Assembly: GCF_022376445.1 (NCBI RefSeq)
Contig: NW_025954998.1
Location: forward strand, 124,001 to 188,000
Direction of reading: 5' to 3'
Length of the DNA: 64,000 nucleotides
From: Fomitopsis serialis
Taxonomy: Eukaryota; Basidiomycota; Agaricomycetes; Polyporales; Fomitopsidaceae
In this document: positions 34,213-46,163 of the stretch, one piece after another
Layout of the letters: the number at the start of each line of letters is the position of its first letter
How positions within the stretch are numbered: position 1 is the stretch's first letter
Position numbers and translations under genes: made by a program
The notes under the pieces: generated by a model
What the model was told of the DNA's origin: nothing
Database searches by the model: none
Seen by the model: the letters and a program-made list of their open reading frames with translations, nothing else

Positions 34213-35886
34213 TCACTGACCCTTTTGCAGTTCTTCGATCGCATCCAGCCAAAATCGACCCAAGAAGATCGGGTGTACAGATCCATATACCTCTCTTGAA
34301 CGCTGGACATCCAACGCAGGGAACAGACGATAGAGAATACGACCTGCCATGCGCCTATCCGCTGCAATTTCCTCCCTTCCTTTGCCAGCACCGAACCCGA
34401 TACAATCCGTCCTCACAACCCTGAGGTTGTTCGGGCGGCACGTGTACTGTTCCTCGTCTCCGGGCGCGGAAGCAAGCGGCCATGCAATTTTGGGCAGGCT
34501 GACCTCCTCGAGATCCGGACAGGCATGTGCAAAATCCACGATTGCTTGTAGGCTTGGTGGTGCTGTCATGGCCTCCACCCGGTCACTGCCATTCGCCAGC
34601 TCGAAGATATGCAACGCCGGCCAATATTGCGTCAGTGCACATAGATCTGCACCCGTGAAGGAGAATGCACCGTCATGAAACTGCAGCACGACAATGCGGA
34701 TTCTGCGTGCCGGCACGAACGGCTGAAGGACGTCCATCAGGCCAGAAACAGGGTCTCGAAAAGAGCCACCCGCACACTCTACACGAACCTCCGTTAACGT
34801 GTTGGAGCAGCGATCGCATACCGGTTCGAGCACTTCGTGCGCACATCTGGGATAGTCGAAGGTGCCCGAAATCGAGAGAACGCGCAGCCGAGAGGGGGCA
34901 ATGAACCGCAGTATTCGAGTGATGTCGTGTGTGCTGCCAGTGACATGTAAGTCCTCTAGGCGAGCAAATCCACCTGGGAAAGGTGCTAGCTCGCCAATGA
35001 CGGTGGTGGGTAAGCGGAGCGTGTGCAAATGAGGAACCATAGCCAGTGATTGCCAAAAGTCGGTCCCAAATTTGGAGGACACATATTTCGAGAGATCCAG
35101 AGTGCGGAGTTCCGTGAAGGCGAGAGCAGGGCGCAGATCCCACCAGAGCATGAAGGCGGACAACATCAGAGTCTCGAGGTGGGGTGAAGAGAAATGGAGG
35201 TCACTGAGAAGCGTCTCCAACATGTGTGCTTTCCCGGTATCACTCTCCGCATGCTCAGCCAAATACACTGGGCTGGCGCGCAGGTTACATGCGAAAGAGC
35301 GCAAGGATGGCCCCATGACCAATCTGACCGTCTGATACATAGACTGCGAGGTCTCGCAATCCAGTACCTCGAGTGCTGGCAGTAAGGCACCGCGAAGGCT
35401 GCCGACATGTCCAACACATGAGAATATAGTTGGGTCGAGCTGCGGGAATCGGCGGATGTTGAGTGCATGGACAAAAGCGGCGTATTCTTGAAAGCGTGAA
35501 ACGTTGGCAGGTGTAATCGTCCCATCAAACACCTGGAGGAACATATCAGTGACTATGTAGCTCGCGATGCACCGCTCTCTTACCCAAGAATACCCTCTGT
35601 TGCGCTCAGGAGGATTGTTCGCCTCGTAGCAACCCGATTGAAGCCATTGTTCGTCAGTCCGCGCGAGTCGGAGGGGGGCGAGAAGAGATAACAAGGGATT
35701 GACCGATGGGAGGCTCCTCCACAACTGTGGCAACGCGTACCGCGAAAAGGCCTTGCAGGTACGAGCTACTCGTGCGAGATTCTTGCGGCTGTTGAGGTCA
35801 TCCTTGCGCTGCATGCTTGAACTGGATTCGAATATGCACTGGAGGATATCATCCATACGCAGCGCTCTGTGAGTGGAGCCAGACAT
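34213..35886 (-). CDS. F-box protein, family copy 1 (intact)
   Basis: A single exon on the minus strand, 557 aa. An F-box lies at about residues 10-55 (MDDILQCIFESSS, ARVARTCKAFSRYALPQLWR). A long body of degenerate leucine-rich repeats follows (ALEVLDCETSQSM, SPHLETLMLSAFMLWWDL, ELRTLDLSKYVS, LHTLRLPTTVIG, RLRVLSISGTFDYP). F-box proteins couple substrates to SCF ubiquitin ligases through Skp1, and the repeats would bind the substrate. Basidiomycetes carry large, fast-changing sets of such genes with mostly unknown targets. Its conserved C-terminal motif (LFPALDVQRSREVYG) is also found in the relic at 24600-25475. There is no frame damage. Confidence 0.8.
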   Translation of the reverse strand: MSGSTHRALRMDDILQCIFESSSSMQRKDDLNSRKNLARVARTCKAFSRYALPQLWRSLPSVNPLLSLLAPLRLARTDEQWLQSGCYEANNPPERNRGYSWVRERCIASYIVTDMFLQVFDGTITPANVSRFQEYAAFVHALNIRRFPQLDPTIFSCVGHVGSLRGALLPALEVLDCETSQSMYQTVRLVMGPSLRSFACNLRASPVYLAEHAESDTGKAHMLETLLSDLHFSSPHLETLMLSAFMLWWDLRPALAFTELRTLDLSKYVSSKFGTDFWQSLAMVPHLHTLRLPTTVIGELAPFPGGFARLEDLHVTGSTHDITRILRFIAPSRLRVLSISGTFDYPRCAHEVLEPVCDRCSNTLTEVRVECAGGSFRDPVSGLMDVLQPFVPARRIRIVVLQFHDGAFSFTGADLCALTQYWPALHIFELANGSDRVEAMTAPPSLQAIVDFAHACPDLEEVSLPKIAWPLASAPGDEEQYTCRPNNLRVVRTDCIGFGAGKGREEIAADRRMAGRILYRLFPALDVQRSREVYGSVHPIFLGRFWLDAIEELQKGQ

Positions 35887-36185
35887 CTTTGCTCGCAGAG
35901 GCGAGGCGGTGCGCAGGAGCGTTCAGTCTATGCATGAACCGCTCCGCAAGTTCAGAGTTGACCTACTTCTAGTACTTGTTCACTGCGCTTGTACGCAGGC
36001 TGACGGCTGTTTGTGTGAGATAAGTTTGAGAGAGGGAATTGTACGGCGTTAAGGACGGTCAGACAGGTTGATCGACGGCTGTAATACTGTGCGCAGCAGT
36101 ATCACAAGCGACACTCGCAACCGGTAGCCCGTACGCGACTCTGCATACGACCGCCAGTCCGCATGAAACTCACGTCCCAGTCATC
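35887..36185. promoter_or_regulatory. Divergent promoter between F-box copy 1 and the BSD gene
   Basis: A 299-bp gap between two genes that start in opposite directions, so it serves both. No TATA box or clear operator is seen. Confidence 0.4.
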
Positions 36186-37902
36186 ATGAACTTTCTCGAT
36201 ACTTACGACATTGCAAGCTCACCCACCCCGCCTGCGAACCAGCCAGAGACGAGTCTGAACGAGGAGGTCCAGCAGGTCGTTGGGCAGCTCTCCCGTTTCT
36301 GGGGCGGTTTCAGGAAACAGGTACGCCGTAGCGCTCGCTCGATAGTGGCGGGCTGTAGGGTGTAACGATTCGGTTGCCTGTGTATCTAGAGCCAGGCAGT
36401 CATTGAGACTGCGCGCAAGGACCTGGGCGAAGCGGTCACCCAAGCCCAGAAGGAGCTCAGCAAGCTCGCGGAAGCTCCCGCTGAACCAAGCACATCATCT
36501 ACTGAGGAGGGTGCAACTGACCCGTCCGCCGACGCAGAGAGCGGCGAGAAGGACAAGAATGCAACACCACACGCAAGCACGCCCGACGACGTCGACAACG
36601 ACGACGACACAACCCCCGAACCCAGCACCTCGCAATCCCAGACCCTCCTCTCCCGGCTCCAAGCGACCCTCCCTCCAAACCTCGTCGCCGCCGTGCAAGA
36701 CAAGCTTCCCGAGTCGCTCACGCACGCCCGCTCAACGTCGCTCTCTGCCCCCGACTTCGCCGCGCTCAGGAGCACACTCGCGGGCGAGCTCGCGCGCGTG
36801 CAGGGCCAGAGCGGCGAGCTCCTCCAGCGCGTCCAGGCTGGTGACCTCCTCCACAAGGGTGAGGGCCTTCTCAAGCAGGTCCAGGGCGGCGGTGAGGAGT
36901 TCCTGCGCGAGGCGGGCGAGTTCCTGCGCGAGGCCGTGCGCGTCGTCCCGCCCGACTCGTCGGAGGGCTCTGCGGGCGTAGTGTGGGACGGCACGGACGT
37001 GTGGATGATCCCGGCATATTCGCCCACGGCGACGCCGACGGAGGACCCGGCGAGCGAGAGGGGCAAGGGGAAGGGGAGGGAGCGCCGGTCGGTGGATAGC
37101 GCGAGAGCGGCGACGAGGGCGCAGGCGATGCTCACGCAGCTGCGGCATGACCCGCAGGTTGTGCGCACGGACCCGAGTGCGAACCCGACGGAGCGGGAGG
37201 CGTTCGCAGCGTGGACGGCTAGGGAGGTAGATGCGAAGGGCGGGATTGACGGGGCAGTGTGGTCGAAGCGGATCGAGGATGAGACGGCTGAGAGGGAAGA
37301 GTTGGCGACATTGCTGGAGCCTTTGGGTAAGTTCGCCGATGGACGATGGTGAGCTCGTGCTCAATGACCTCCCAGTTCCTGCGGAGATCGACGCGTCGAC
37401 GTTCTGGACACGCTATTTCTTCCGAGTACACCAGGTCGAGCGCGAGGAGGAACGGAGAAGAGCACTCCTCCAGGGTATGTTCTACCTTCACTCCCTCACG
37501 CATTGATCTCTCATGACTTGTCCTTACACAGGTACAACCGAGCACGAAGACGACTTCAGCTGGGAAGACGATGACGACGACGCTCCCGCAACCTCTCCAA
37601 CTGCGTCGCCCGCCAAGCTCACAAACCCGTCCACATCCAGCCCCGCATCCGCCGTCCCGCCCAACTCGGCAGCGGCAGCATCGACCCCCGCGGCGTCCAC
37701 ACCCGCCACGGCCAGCCCCCGCCAGAGCAGCGAGGAGAGCTACGACGTGGTCTCCTCGCAAGTGAGCCGGACGGCGAGCACGGTCGACGTCGCCGAGGAG
37801 AAGGAAAGGGAGGAGCCGGCCCCGGCCGCTGTGAAAGAGAAGGGCAAGGCGGCAGGTGAGAAGGAGAAGGACGACGGTGAAGAGGACAGCGATTGGGAGT
37901 GA
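36186..37902 (+). CDS. BSD-domain protein (Dos2-like)
   Basis: Four exons: 36186-36320, 36390-37326, 37376-37474 and 37532-37902, encoding 513 aa. The N-terminus holds a short helix (EEVQQVVGQLSRFWGGFRKQ) and an acidic linker. The middle has amphipathic repeats (GELLQRVQAGDLLHKGEGLL, then GEEFLREAGEFLREAV). The BSD domain follows, ending in the signature PAEIDASTFWTRYFFRVHQ (about residues 365-390). The tail is very acidic (DDFSWEDDDDDA and a final EEDSDWE). BSD proteins of this layout resemble yeast Dos2. Elsewhere the domain occurs in TFIIH p62 and synapse-associated proteins, so the exact role is open. The third exon uses the acceptor at 37375, which gives a 49-nt intron and restores frame. 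Confidence 0.8.
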
Positions 37903-38200
37903 AGCGTTGCAGTTCAGGGGCGTGTACGATAGTCGATGGACCGTTGTTCATGCTCTATAGTTACCCTAGGCTCATGATCATGCAGTATGCCCCGATGTAA
38001 TACGATGCCGACATGCCAGTTCATCACATCTCGCCGTTTGTGTTTTAATGTAGTGCACGAACGACATGTACATTATCAATCTATGTACGATGGAAATTAC
38101 GGTCCAGCGATGGGTACGGGCATTAACATGCAATGATCAGGTGGTCTTAATCTATTAGCAAGATGGTACGAAAGATTTACGACGACCGCGCAGGCGAGCT
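37903..38200. other. Convergent 3' regions
   Basis: 298 bp between the stops of the BSD gene and the RAD5-like gene; A/T-richer than the flanks, as expected for untranslated tails. Confidence 0.4.
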
Positions 38201-41200
38201 TCACTGCCGCCACTCGTCTAGTGTACTCTGGCGGCCGTCGGCTTCGTCGGTTTCGTTCTGGTCCTGCGCAGCCCGCCTCCTGCCAAACAAAGCGACCAGG
38301 TCTGCAGACCACGACCATGAGCAGGGATGTCGCACTAAGCCAGCAGACCTACGTACCAGCAAGCCGCGCCTGCTTCTTCATGCGCTGCGTTTCGTTACTC
38401 TTGATCCCGGAGAACGCATGGTCGATCAGCTTTTTCTTCTTCTCTTGAATGTCGATGACCTGCGCCGCATTGCGTCAATTCGCTTTCACGGGTACACCCG
38501 TGCATTATCGCACCTTAGACTCTACGGTGTTCTCGGCGATCAGCTGGTAGACGTGCACAGGCTTGGTCTGACCGATACTGAACACACATCAGCAAGGGCA
38601 TCTCAGATTGAAGCCGCCGATCTTGAACGCACCGATTGCATCGGTCTATGGCTTGAGACTCAATACCTTCTTGCCACCACCTGCAGGTCGACGGTAGTTT
38701 AGTCGAGCTCCAGGGGCTGAACGCGAGACTTACGGGTCCATCCTACGACGCAGGCGCGGTAGTCAGACCATCAAGTATCTCCGAAGCGCATAGGGGCATA
38801 CTCACAGATACACATTGTTGGCCACTGTCAGGTTCAAACCCAAAGCGCCAGCCTTGAGCGAGATGAGCATGACCTTCGGGTTTACCTCGTTCCCAAACGC
38901 TGAGCCATCCAGATATGTCGATGTCGAAGGCGGTGCGGTACTGATCCTAGCCTGCTTCTTGGCTTTCCCTTTCCCCTTGCCTTTCTTTCCCTTGACTTTC
39001 TTCCTCGGGGAGTTATCGTCATCCTCGTCATCGATGAAGTCGTCATCGTCGCCGTCGTCAACGAACGTGTAGTTGCCGTCTTGGTCGTTGTCGCCCATGG
39101 CCGCGTCGCCCTCCGCGTACGTGCTCGCTGTCGACTTACGAGTGCGGCGGCGCGCAGGGAGGGCGGTTGATTCTTGAGTTTCGGTTGGTGCCTCCGTAGT
39201 GACAATTGTCGGAGGTGCAGAACCATGTAGCGGGACGGAGAATCGTGCGATGGCTTCTTGTCGCCGACGAGCGGACATTTTCCCGTCGAATCGAATGTAC
39301 GAAATGCTGTTATCAGGGATGAGACTACGGTTCAAAACTCCTCCTGTCTTCACGCACCCTGCTCTCTCCAATGCTTCCGCTATCTAAAGTGGACGTCAGT
39401 TTGACAGAGGACCGCTAGATCATCGACACGAACCTTGTCCAAGAATGACGTGAATTGCGAAAACACGAGTGACTTCTCTGTGTCGGGCGTGAGCTGCAAC
39501 AGATGTATCAACTGGTCGATCTTGGCGGAGGACCTGTACGCAGATCATCCAAATCTTCGTCATCATCGTCGTCTTGCGGAACCGGGCTTGTGTCAAGTCA
39601 GTGGCGGCGGAGGCTCGATGAGATCTCCTAACGTCAAAGGACGCCGATCCTGTAGTATATTCAGAACTGTGAAGACATACATGTAGTAATCGATCATTCT
39701 CACCATTGGACATTTCTGGTCCCGCGTGATTACTGCAGATATGCTGCAAATGTTTCAGCAACCAGCTCATTGACTATCATACAATGAACATACCACTCCA
39801 AACAGTACATATGGGCACAACTGGTGATCCTCGGATCCCTGAGAATGTCGAAGCAGACAGGGCACTCCTCGTTGTCCTCTATACCTTGAGCAAGGAGAGC
39901 TTGCAATCGTATCTTGTCCTGAGCACTCAACTGCCGCACGGGAGCGTCTTCTTGGGCATCAGCAAGGCGGAGTTGTTCCAAATAGTTCCGTGGCACGAGA
40001 CCGGGATGTAGTACCATCTGCCGCAAGCGCGTAAGTAGCGATAGAATGTTTGAGTTACCTAGGCAGTTTGTCATGAACAAACGATATGCTGTCATGACCG
40101 AAACACGCACAACAGCGGATTCTGTCCGTGTCGATCCACAAGATTGTTGATTCTATCGCTGGATAGCTCTTCAACGGCATCATACAATTCCTAAGAATTG
40201 TGAGCTGCGTTGCTGATAGACTATCCGATAAGTACTGACTCTGGCTTTGCCAGTGATTGTAACCGGCATAACAGTGATGTCAACCTAGATAGACTAAGAT
40301 CAGTTAAGATTTGCAGAGGCCCGCTGAAGCACATGCCGGTGGCAAGGAATCAAGGGCTTTCCATCCTTGTCTTGCATCTACAATATTAGTCAGAACGTGG
40401 TTCTCTGTCGTGCATCACATATATACTCGCCTCCTTTGTGCGCCGTATACAAATGTGGCTCATGACGGCCTATAGGTAGCGCTGAGATGCATGCAATCAG
40501 TCGAAACAGATAGAAACGTACTCGTAGCAGTTCTGCACCGCTTGCTTCGCCGTCCTTCAATGGTCGCAACACCAGGCGCTTGTACATATCCTCATTGTCC
40601 AGAGGATGGCAGATTCGTAAAACGTGAGGATAGAACCAAGATCCTACATCGTCGCGTTATCACTTGAACGCGTATCAAACTCGAGCGAAGTGACCTTAGG
40701 AGAGTTTATCTGTCCGACGTATGTCAGTACATCGCCGAACCAAATGCTTAGTGATGCCTACAATGGGAGTTCCCGTTAGAACCCACCGGCGTTGGGCCTC
40801 GAGCGCACATACAGCCTTCGCCATCTTTGTGCGAGGATTCCGGATACTGTGGCCTTCGTCCAGAATGACACGCTGTGAGATAGGCAATAGTTTGCATCTG
40901 TACAGAGACAACGAGGATGCCACGGTATCCGACCTTCCAAGACAACCGGAACAAGCTGCCTTCCGTCTTTTTCTTCTTCTTAGCAGCCCCTTCGCCACCG
41001 GCAGAGGTAACAAGACTATCGCCATGTTCCTTCGTGACCGTCTGATAGGTGGTGATGACGACGTCGTATTTCTTTAGATCCTCTGGCGTCATCGAGCGTG
41101 TGGTCCCGTAGTACACACACGAAGTCAGGGCTCCAGGCTGAACGTGATCCTCGATCTGCTTCTCCCAGTTGGACAATATTGACAATGGAACGACTAGACG

Positions 41201-43173
41201 CGTGCAACATCATGAGCTAAAGTCGATAGAAGCAAGGAGTGCGATTGCTACATACCAATGAGTGTTGTCCTCGTAAAATCGGGCGGTATATCAGACTTTG
41301 TTGCTAAGATAAGTGCCAGCATGGTCAATGTTTTTCCCTGCATAGAATAGCCGTGAACCGTCTGTTGCGTTGTAAGAGCACAGCACATACTAGACCCATG
41401 CTATCAGCACAGAGGGCACCCCGACCAAGCAAGGGTGGCACACTCTGCGGCGTCTTGGTAGCAACTACATGCCTTGAGTCAGTGGCACGATTCAGTCACG
41501 ACGAAACTACACTACCATTGAAGTAGATAGGCTGTAACGCATGACATCGTCAATACTAAACGGGACGACGCGAAGCATTAGAATACGTACCCTGCCGTTG
41601 GTCTTCATGTACTTCCAAAATTGCACCGGCTTGTCCGCTTCCTTCTTCGGCAACACAGGGTACTCGTGCTCCACACACCATTGCAAGGCTTGACTCTACG
41701 TTTTCCTCAGCAATCAGCAATCTGTACGCACCACTACATACGGCACCACCGTACCTGATGCTTCAACAGATTAACTCTCAAATCGCCACCTGCCATGCCC
41801 GGCGGGCTCGGGTGCTCCGGCAACTCTAGCACGTCTGATACCGAGCACAAGGTATCTAGCAACGAACCCCGCCGTACTTCGTCGTCGACCTTTTCCAAGC
41901 TGTTCAAGATCTGGCGTAGTTCCGTCGATTTCGTCATTTCCTCTGCCTGCTTGCGCGCGGCCTCCTCTCGAGCAGCTAGCTGTTGAGCGGTCATTTGACT
42001 CGCAGGATGACTAGAGCTTGGTTGAGTTGACATCGGATACCCGCCACGCCCGCCATATCCTCCAGATCCGCCGTAGCCGCCGCGGCCACCGTAGCCACCG
42101 TATGCACCATGTGCACCTTGCGCACCATAGGCAGCAGGAGGTGCCCCAGTGTATCTGTTTGCTCCTACGGTTGATTGTGAGGCTGAAGGCATGCCTGCGG
42201 ACCTGACCGGAGCCCCTGGAATCTGGGCACTTGCCCCATTTCTCGAAGGGAATCCACGTTGACCAGGTGTTGCCCATATGAGCTTAGGCTCGAGCGTTGC
42301 TCTCTGGCTCCCGGAGCCGTATATCTTTAGTGTCCTGGTGCACAAGCCGTGAGGTTTTTCAGACGGCCTGCAAGTAGGGCCACTTACATGTCCAATTGAA
42401 AGTGCTTGCCTCTCACTGTACGCACGTTAGTTGGCAAGGGAAGACGAGAGTGCGAAGATGGGCTTTACGTACAGTTCCCTTCCTGCATGACACCCTCTAT
42501 AGTTATCAGGCCTTGGTCCAAAAGTGGAGCAAGCCTGGCCGCAAACTCTCTCTTGACATGGCCGACTTGGGTACCCCCGATGTTCTTTACTTGGATTGCG
42601 TTTCTGTCATACGCATTGGTTGGCTCTCTGACTAGCCGGACTTCTTCACCAGCGCCGACAAGTCCTTGTATGAAGTAGAGATGATTCGCCGCAGGCGTTT
42701 ACCAAAGGCGCTCAAACACACCTTTGTAGTACTGCAGACCGACAGCTGGGACTTTGAGCATGCAGTACAGCTCATCCTGCGCCTCGTCGACGTCGATGAC
42801 CTCGTTGTTCTGTTCCTCCTCAAACCGATCTGAGAGACGGCGCAAGGGCTGGCTCGCGGGCAGTTGACTCGTACTAGACTGAGATCGCGGTGGTTGTGAT
42901 GATGCCATAGTCGTTTGGAAGGCGGCCTTCCTCTTTTTTTGGCTTGGACCCGGTGCGGTAGTACCCATCGCGGTGCTAGGCGTCTGACTCAAGCTCGGTG
43001 CGGAAGGCAAGCTCGGTGCGGAAGGCAAGCTCGGTGCGGGAGGCAAGCTCGGCACTGTGCTCTGACTGAAGGTCAATTCTCTGGCGGTGTTGGGTACATC
43101 TGCAGGATCTATGCGACGAAGGCCCACAGCGAGACGTATTTTTGATTGGTCTTCTTGCCTGTACGGAACCCAT
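38201..43173 (-). CDS. RAD5/HLTF-type SNF2 ATPase with HIRAN and RING domains
   Basis: A multi-exon minus-strand gene. In order it has a HIRAN domain (about 42760-42410, LVREPTNAYDRNAI), then a Gly/Tyr-rich linker. The SNF2 ATPase has motif I ADSMGLGKT split by an intron near 41340-41395, motif II LDEGHSIRN and LTGTP. The RING finger (CPVCFDILRDPRITSCAH then KCPMD, 39900-39704) and helicase C motifs (GALGLNL, QAIDRCNRIGQTKPV) follow. This set defines Rad5/HLTF, which extends PCNA ubiquitin chains and remodels stalled forks. Resolved 3' exons: 39743-39704, 39649-39434, 39383-39358, 39306-38806, 38742-38734 (9 nt), 38680-38633, 38577-38514, 38459-38357 and 38301-38201. The C-terminus ends QSTLDEWRQ, a possible PIP box. 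Exon 39649-39434 needs three added bases to avoid a stop at 39593-39595. The start and some middle exons are uncertain. Confidence 0.82.
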
Positions 43174-44293
43174 TCAGTGCCCGGACTTCCAGCAAATCTT
43201 TGAGAAAACGGATGTGCGCATCTCGCCTGCTGCGAGTGTCCTCAGGCTTGCCACTCCTGCTCGATAGTTGGCCATTGCCTAGAATCTACCCTTCGACTGA
43301 CCAATACAATGGGAAGTTGTATGGTGCACAAGCCGTGAGGGCCAGAGGATTCGTATGTCCTCCCATGGGTGTCGACACAGAATGTCAAGACCGTGACATC
43401 TACACGACCTTGGGTAATCGTCGGCGTATCTTACGCAGTGCGCAGGGCAAGAGTGGCGGCTGCGTTGCCTCAACATACAATTACTGGACTAGATGTGACG
43501 TACCGAAGATTGGTGAATCCCGGAACGCGCTCGAGCTGAACGCCCGACAGCCCTTGTAATAGATCGTGTGTAACGCAGCCCCTGTGCATAACGAGCCCGT
43601 TATCTATACGATCTCGTTCCAAGGAATCCAAGATACTCACCAGTGCCGCCATTCTACCGTCTCTCCGTATGGTCCAAAATTTACTTGCCCATACCGCAGC
43701 GCTCCTAACTCAATGGGCGATCCTTTGCATGGTGGTGGGCCGTGACACTTTGATTTGCTACTCTTACTATACTGCAGCAGCGTCAAATATTTGCACGAGA
43801 GCGAAGGAAGATACATACTTCGAACGCGTGTGAAGTCGACATGGATGTCCCGAAGTGAATAGCGTCGCAGCAACTGCAGCCTGAGCATCGGAAGAGACGC
43901 GTCGCGTCACAAAGGAGTCACGGGCACGTGATCGTCTGGCACTCCTTTCTCGCGTCTCTAACAAGGCCGCCGCGGACACCGTGACTATACATCGCGACGC
44001 CGTCAAATCATGCATAACGTAGTGTACATGTATGTATCTCATTCGCCATTCCCGATAACTACGATCTCGCTTCAAAGGCACTACAAGCACTCAGTACTCA
44101 ACGACAACGACAAGCCCAAGTACAATCGCAAACACGACTCGGACTAAATCTCGACAGCTTCCCCGGTGTTATGCTATGGTCCATATCGCAGTTCAATACA
44201 ATGTTCTCGATGATGAGTCAAGAAAACAGCGCGCACGACGATGCACCCACCCCCGTGACTCCAAGCTCGTCCGTATATCTTACCGCTTTCCTA
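43174..44293. other. Region upstream of the RAD5-like gene
   Basis: It probably contains the promoter and one or more small 5' exons of the RAD5-like gene that I could not define, plus the 3' end of the next F-box gene. An 18-bp sequence at 43323-43340 (GGTGCACAAGCCGTGAGG) repeats exactly at 42337-42354 inside the gene. Confidence 0.35.
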
Positions 44294-45985
44294 CTATTCC
44301 CGTTGTTTGCGCAAAAGTCTCCAGAGCTCATGATCATAATCCTTGTGAAATGGGAAGCGGACGCAGTCTTTGGCGCGCCCATCGACACGAAGATGGGGGA
44401 ATAACCTGACGAGGTAGCGAGCGAAGCATCCCTTGCACTTCACATGCACCCAGTTGAGAAGGAGGACTTCGAGATGGCGGTGAGGGCGAGGATTAGGGAG
44501 GCTAAGGTGATCGACATCTGCATCGGCGACGTAAGGGATTACAAGTTGCTTTAGATCTGGGCAGTGCTCCGCGAAATGCAGAAGCGCACGCGATGAGGGC
44601 TGGAGCAAGGCATTGCTGGGCATATCCTCGAACCTGACCAGGAATGCAGTCAATTTGGGCCAACATTGACTGATCGTCAGCGCGTCGTCATCAGACCAAG
44701 AGAGAGCTTCCGAGTCCATGATGACAGTGAACTGTTCGACGTTCTGGAGGTTGAGGAAGGGTTGGACAAACGGCATAAGAAAACCTTGCTGTGGAATGTG
44801 GTTCCGGGCCGTGCAGAAGGAGAGGTGGAGGATACGAAGTGTGGATGCCCATAACGTCGTGGGGAGTTGCCTCACCCTGTACATGCGCGGGAACGCACTT
44901 ATGAGTGCTCTGCCACCATCGGGGTACATATTAGCGAATGTCAGTGACAGCTTGCGGATGCGAGGGACGAAGGCGAGTTTGTAGAAGTCGGCGACGACAT
45001 TCCCGGGCGCAGTCAACTCCAGTGTCTCCATTGCAGCGAGGACTCGCTTCTGTTCGACGTCGGTATTGACATCGATGCGTGCGACCTGGAGACGCAGGCT
45101 CTCAAGCAACGGCAAGGACGAGAGTGTATGGAGGAAGCGACGACTAAGAACGATGCGTCGCCCCGCAATTTTGAGCCGACGGAGATGTACGCATCCCGAG
45201 ACGGCCAATAAAGCGCTTTCGTAAGCACTTGCGAGATCCGGGCTTAGCGTTGTTCCCCAGTGCGGCAGTTGTTCGTACACTGTGAGCGTGTGCAAACCGA
45301 GAACCAGGGACGATATCGCAGTCAAGAAGCTCTCTAAACTATGACTTCGTCCCTCGCTCGATGGGTCGTGGCGCAGCGACAGTCGTTGGATTGACGGGCC
45401 GATGAAGAGGAGGGGAGGTGGGCAGACTGGATTTGGACTCGCTGTCTCCCAAGACAGCCTCTGTATGTAAGGCAGCAACGGTCTGCCTCCATTCGACAAT
45501 GAGAAGAACTGTTGCAGAACGGGCTCAATCTCCACTGGCACTGGTTTTAGCTCGGCGCGCGTCCATGAATAGAACCTTCCACGGTCAGGGAGAAGTGTGT
45601 CCCATTGGTCCATAACCCGAATGCGCTCGGCATAATCTTGGAATTTACGCCATTCTTTGGAACAGAGTGCGCCTTGTAAAAGCTTGCTAAGAGTGAGCGC
45701 AGGCATCCGGATACAGCACTGGTATTTACTTACAAATTGCGCAGCTCTGTCGCGCTGTTCCACTTTCCTGACGCAGGAGAGCAGGCGCAACAATGGTTCA
45801 ACTCCGGGGAGCACCCTCCAGAGCACGCGCAACGCAGGCTCGGTGAAGGCCTTGCATACACGGGCGGAGCGCGCCAGATCGCGACGACGCGCTGGTCTCT
45901 GTCGGCGTTCATGACGCTCCACGGCGAATTCCTCGAATATCGCGCAGAGGATATCGAAATCCTGGAGTGCAGTCGCAACGGACAT
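44294..45985 (-). CDS. F-box protein, family copy 2 (intact)
   Basis: Two exons: 45985-45734 and 45682-44294, encoding 546 aa. The start MSVATALQDFDILCAIFEEF leads into an F-box (SARVCKAFTEPALRVLWRVL). Leucine-rich segments follow (IQRLSLRHDPSSEG, SLPLLESLRLQVARIDV, VRQLPTTLWASTLRILHLSF) and a C-terminal block CPDLKQLVIPYVADADVDH. The 51-nt intron is a multiple of three and open, so its removal is inferred: the paralog at 50768 has an intron at the same codon and the flanking alignment improves. The long frame upstream of the ATG (to 46459) runs through a transposon-like repeat and is not coding. The likely role is SCF substrate recognition; the target is unknown. Confidence 0.78.
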   Translation of the reverse strand: MSVATALQDFDILCAIFEEFAVERHERRQRPARRRDLARSARVCKAFTEPALRVLWRVLPGVEPLLRLLSCVRKVEQRDRAAQFVSKYQCCIRMPALTLSKLLQGALCSKEWRKFQDYAERIRVMDQWDTLLPDRGRFYSWTRAELKPVPVEIEPVLQQFFSLSNGGRPLLPYIQRLSWETASPNPVCPPPLLFIGPSIQRLSLRHDPSSEGRSHSLESFLTAISSLVLGLHTLTVYEQLPHWGTTLSPDLASAYESALLAVSGCVHLRRLKIAGRRIVLSRRFLHTLSSLPLLESLRLQVARIDVNTDVEQKRVLAAMETLELTAPGNVVADFYKLAFVPRIRKLSLTFANMYPDGGRALISAFPRMYRVRQLPTTLWASTLRILHLSFCTARNHIPQQGFLMPFVQPFLNLQNVEQFTVIMDSEALSWSDDDALTISQCWPKLTAFLVRFEDMPSNALLQPSSRALLHFAEHCPDLKQLVIPYVADADVDHLSLPNPRPHRHLEVLLLNWVHVKCKGCFARYLVRLFPHLRVDGRAKDCVRFPFHKDYDHELWRLLRKQRE

Positions 45986-46163
45986 GGTGAGAAGCGACCT
46001 CTGCGGGGTTATCGATGGTGGTCGTTGGGTGGTCGGATGAAGAGGCGAAGCCCCACATGCATGTACATAGGCTATGTCATTGACAGCGAAGAAGTGCGAG
46101 GATGGCCCGTGATCACACCGTAGTTGGTACAGGGACATCCCGAAGTATATCCCACCGCCCGCG

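Noticed and set aside
36386..37364. Minus-strand frames over the BSD gene
   Set aside because: Composition is the complement of the acidic, Ser-rich BSD protein; no start context or domain.
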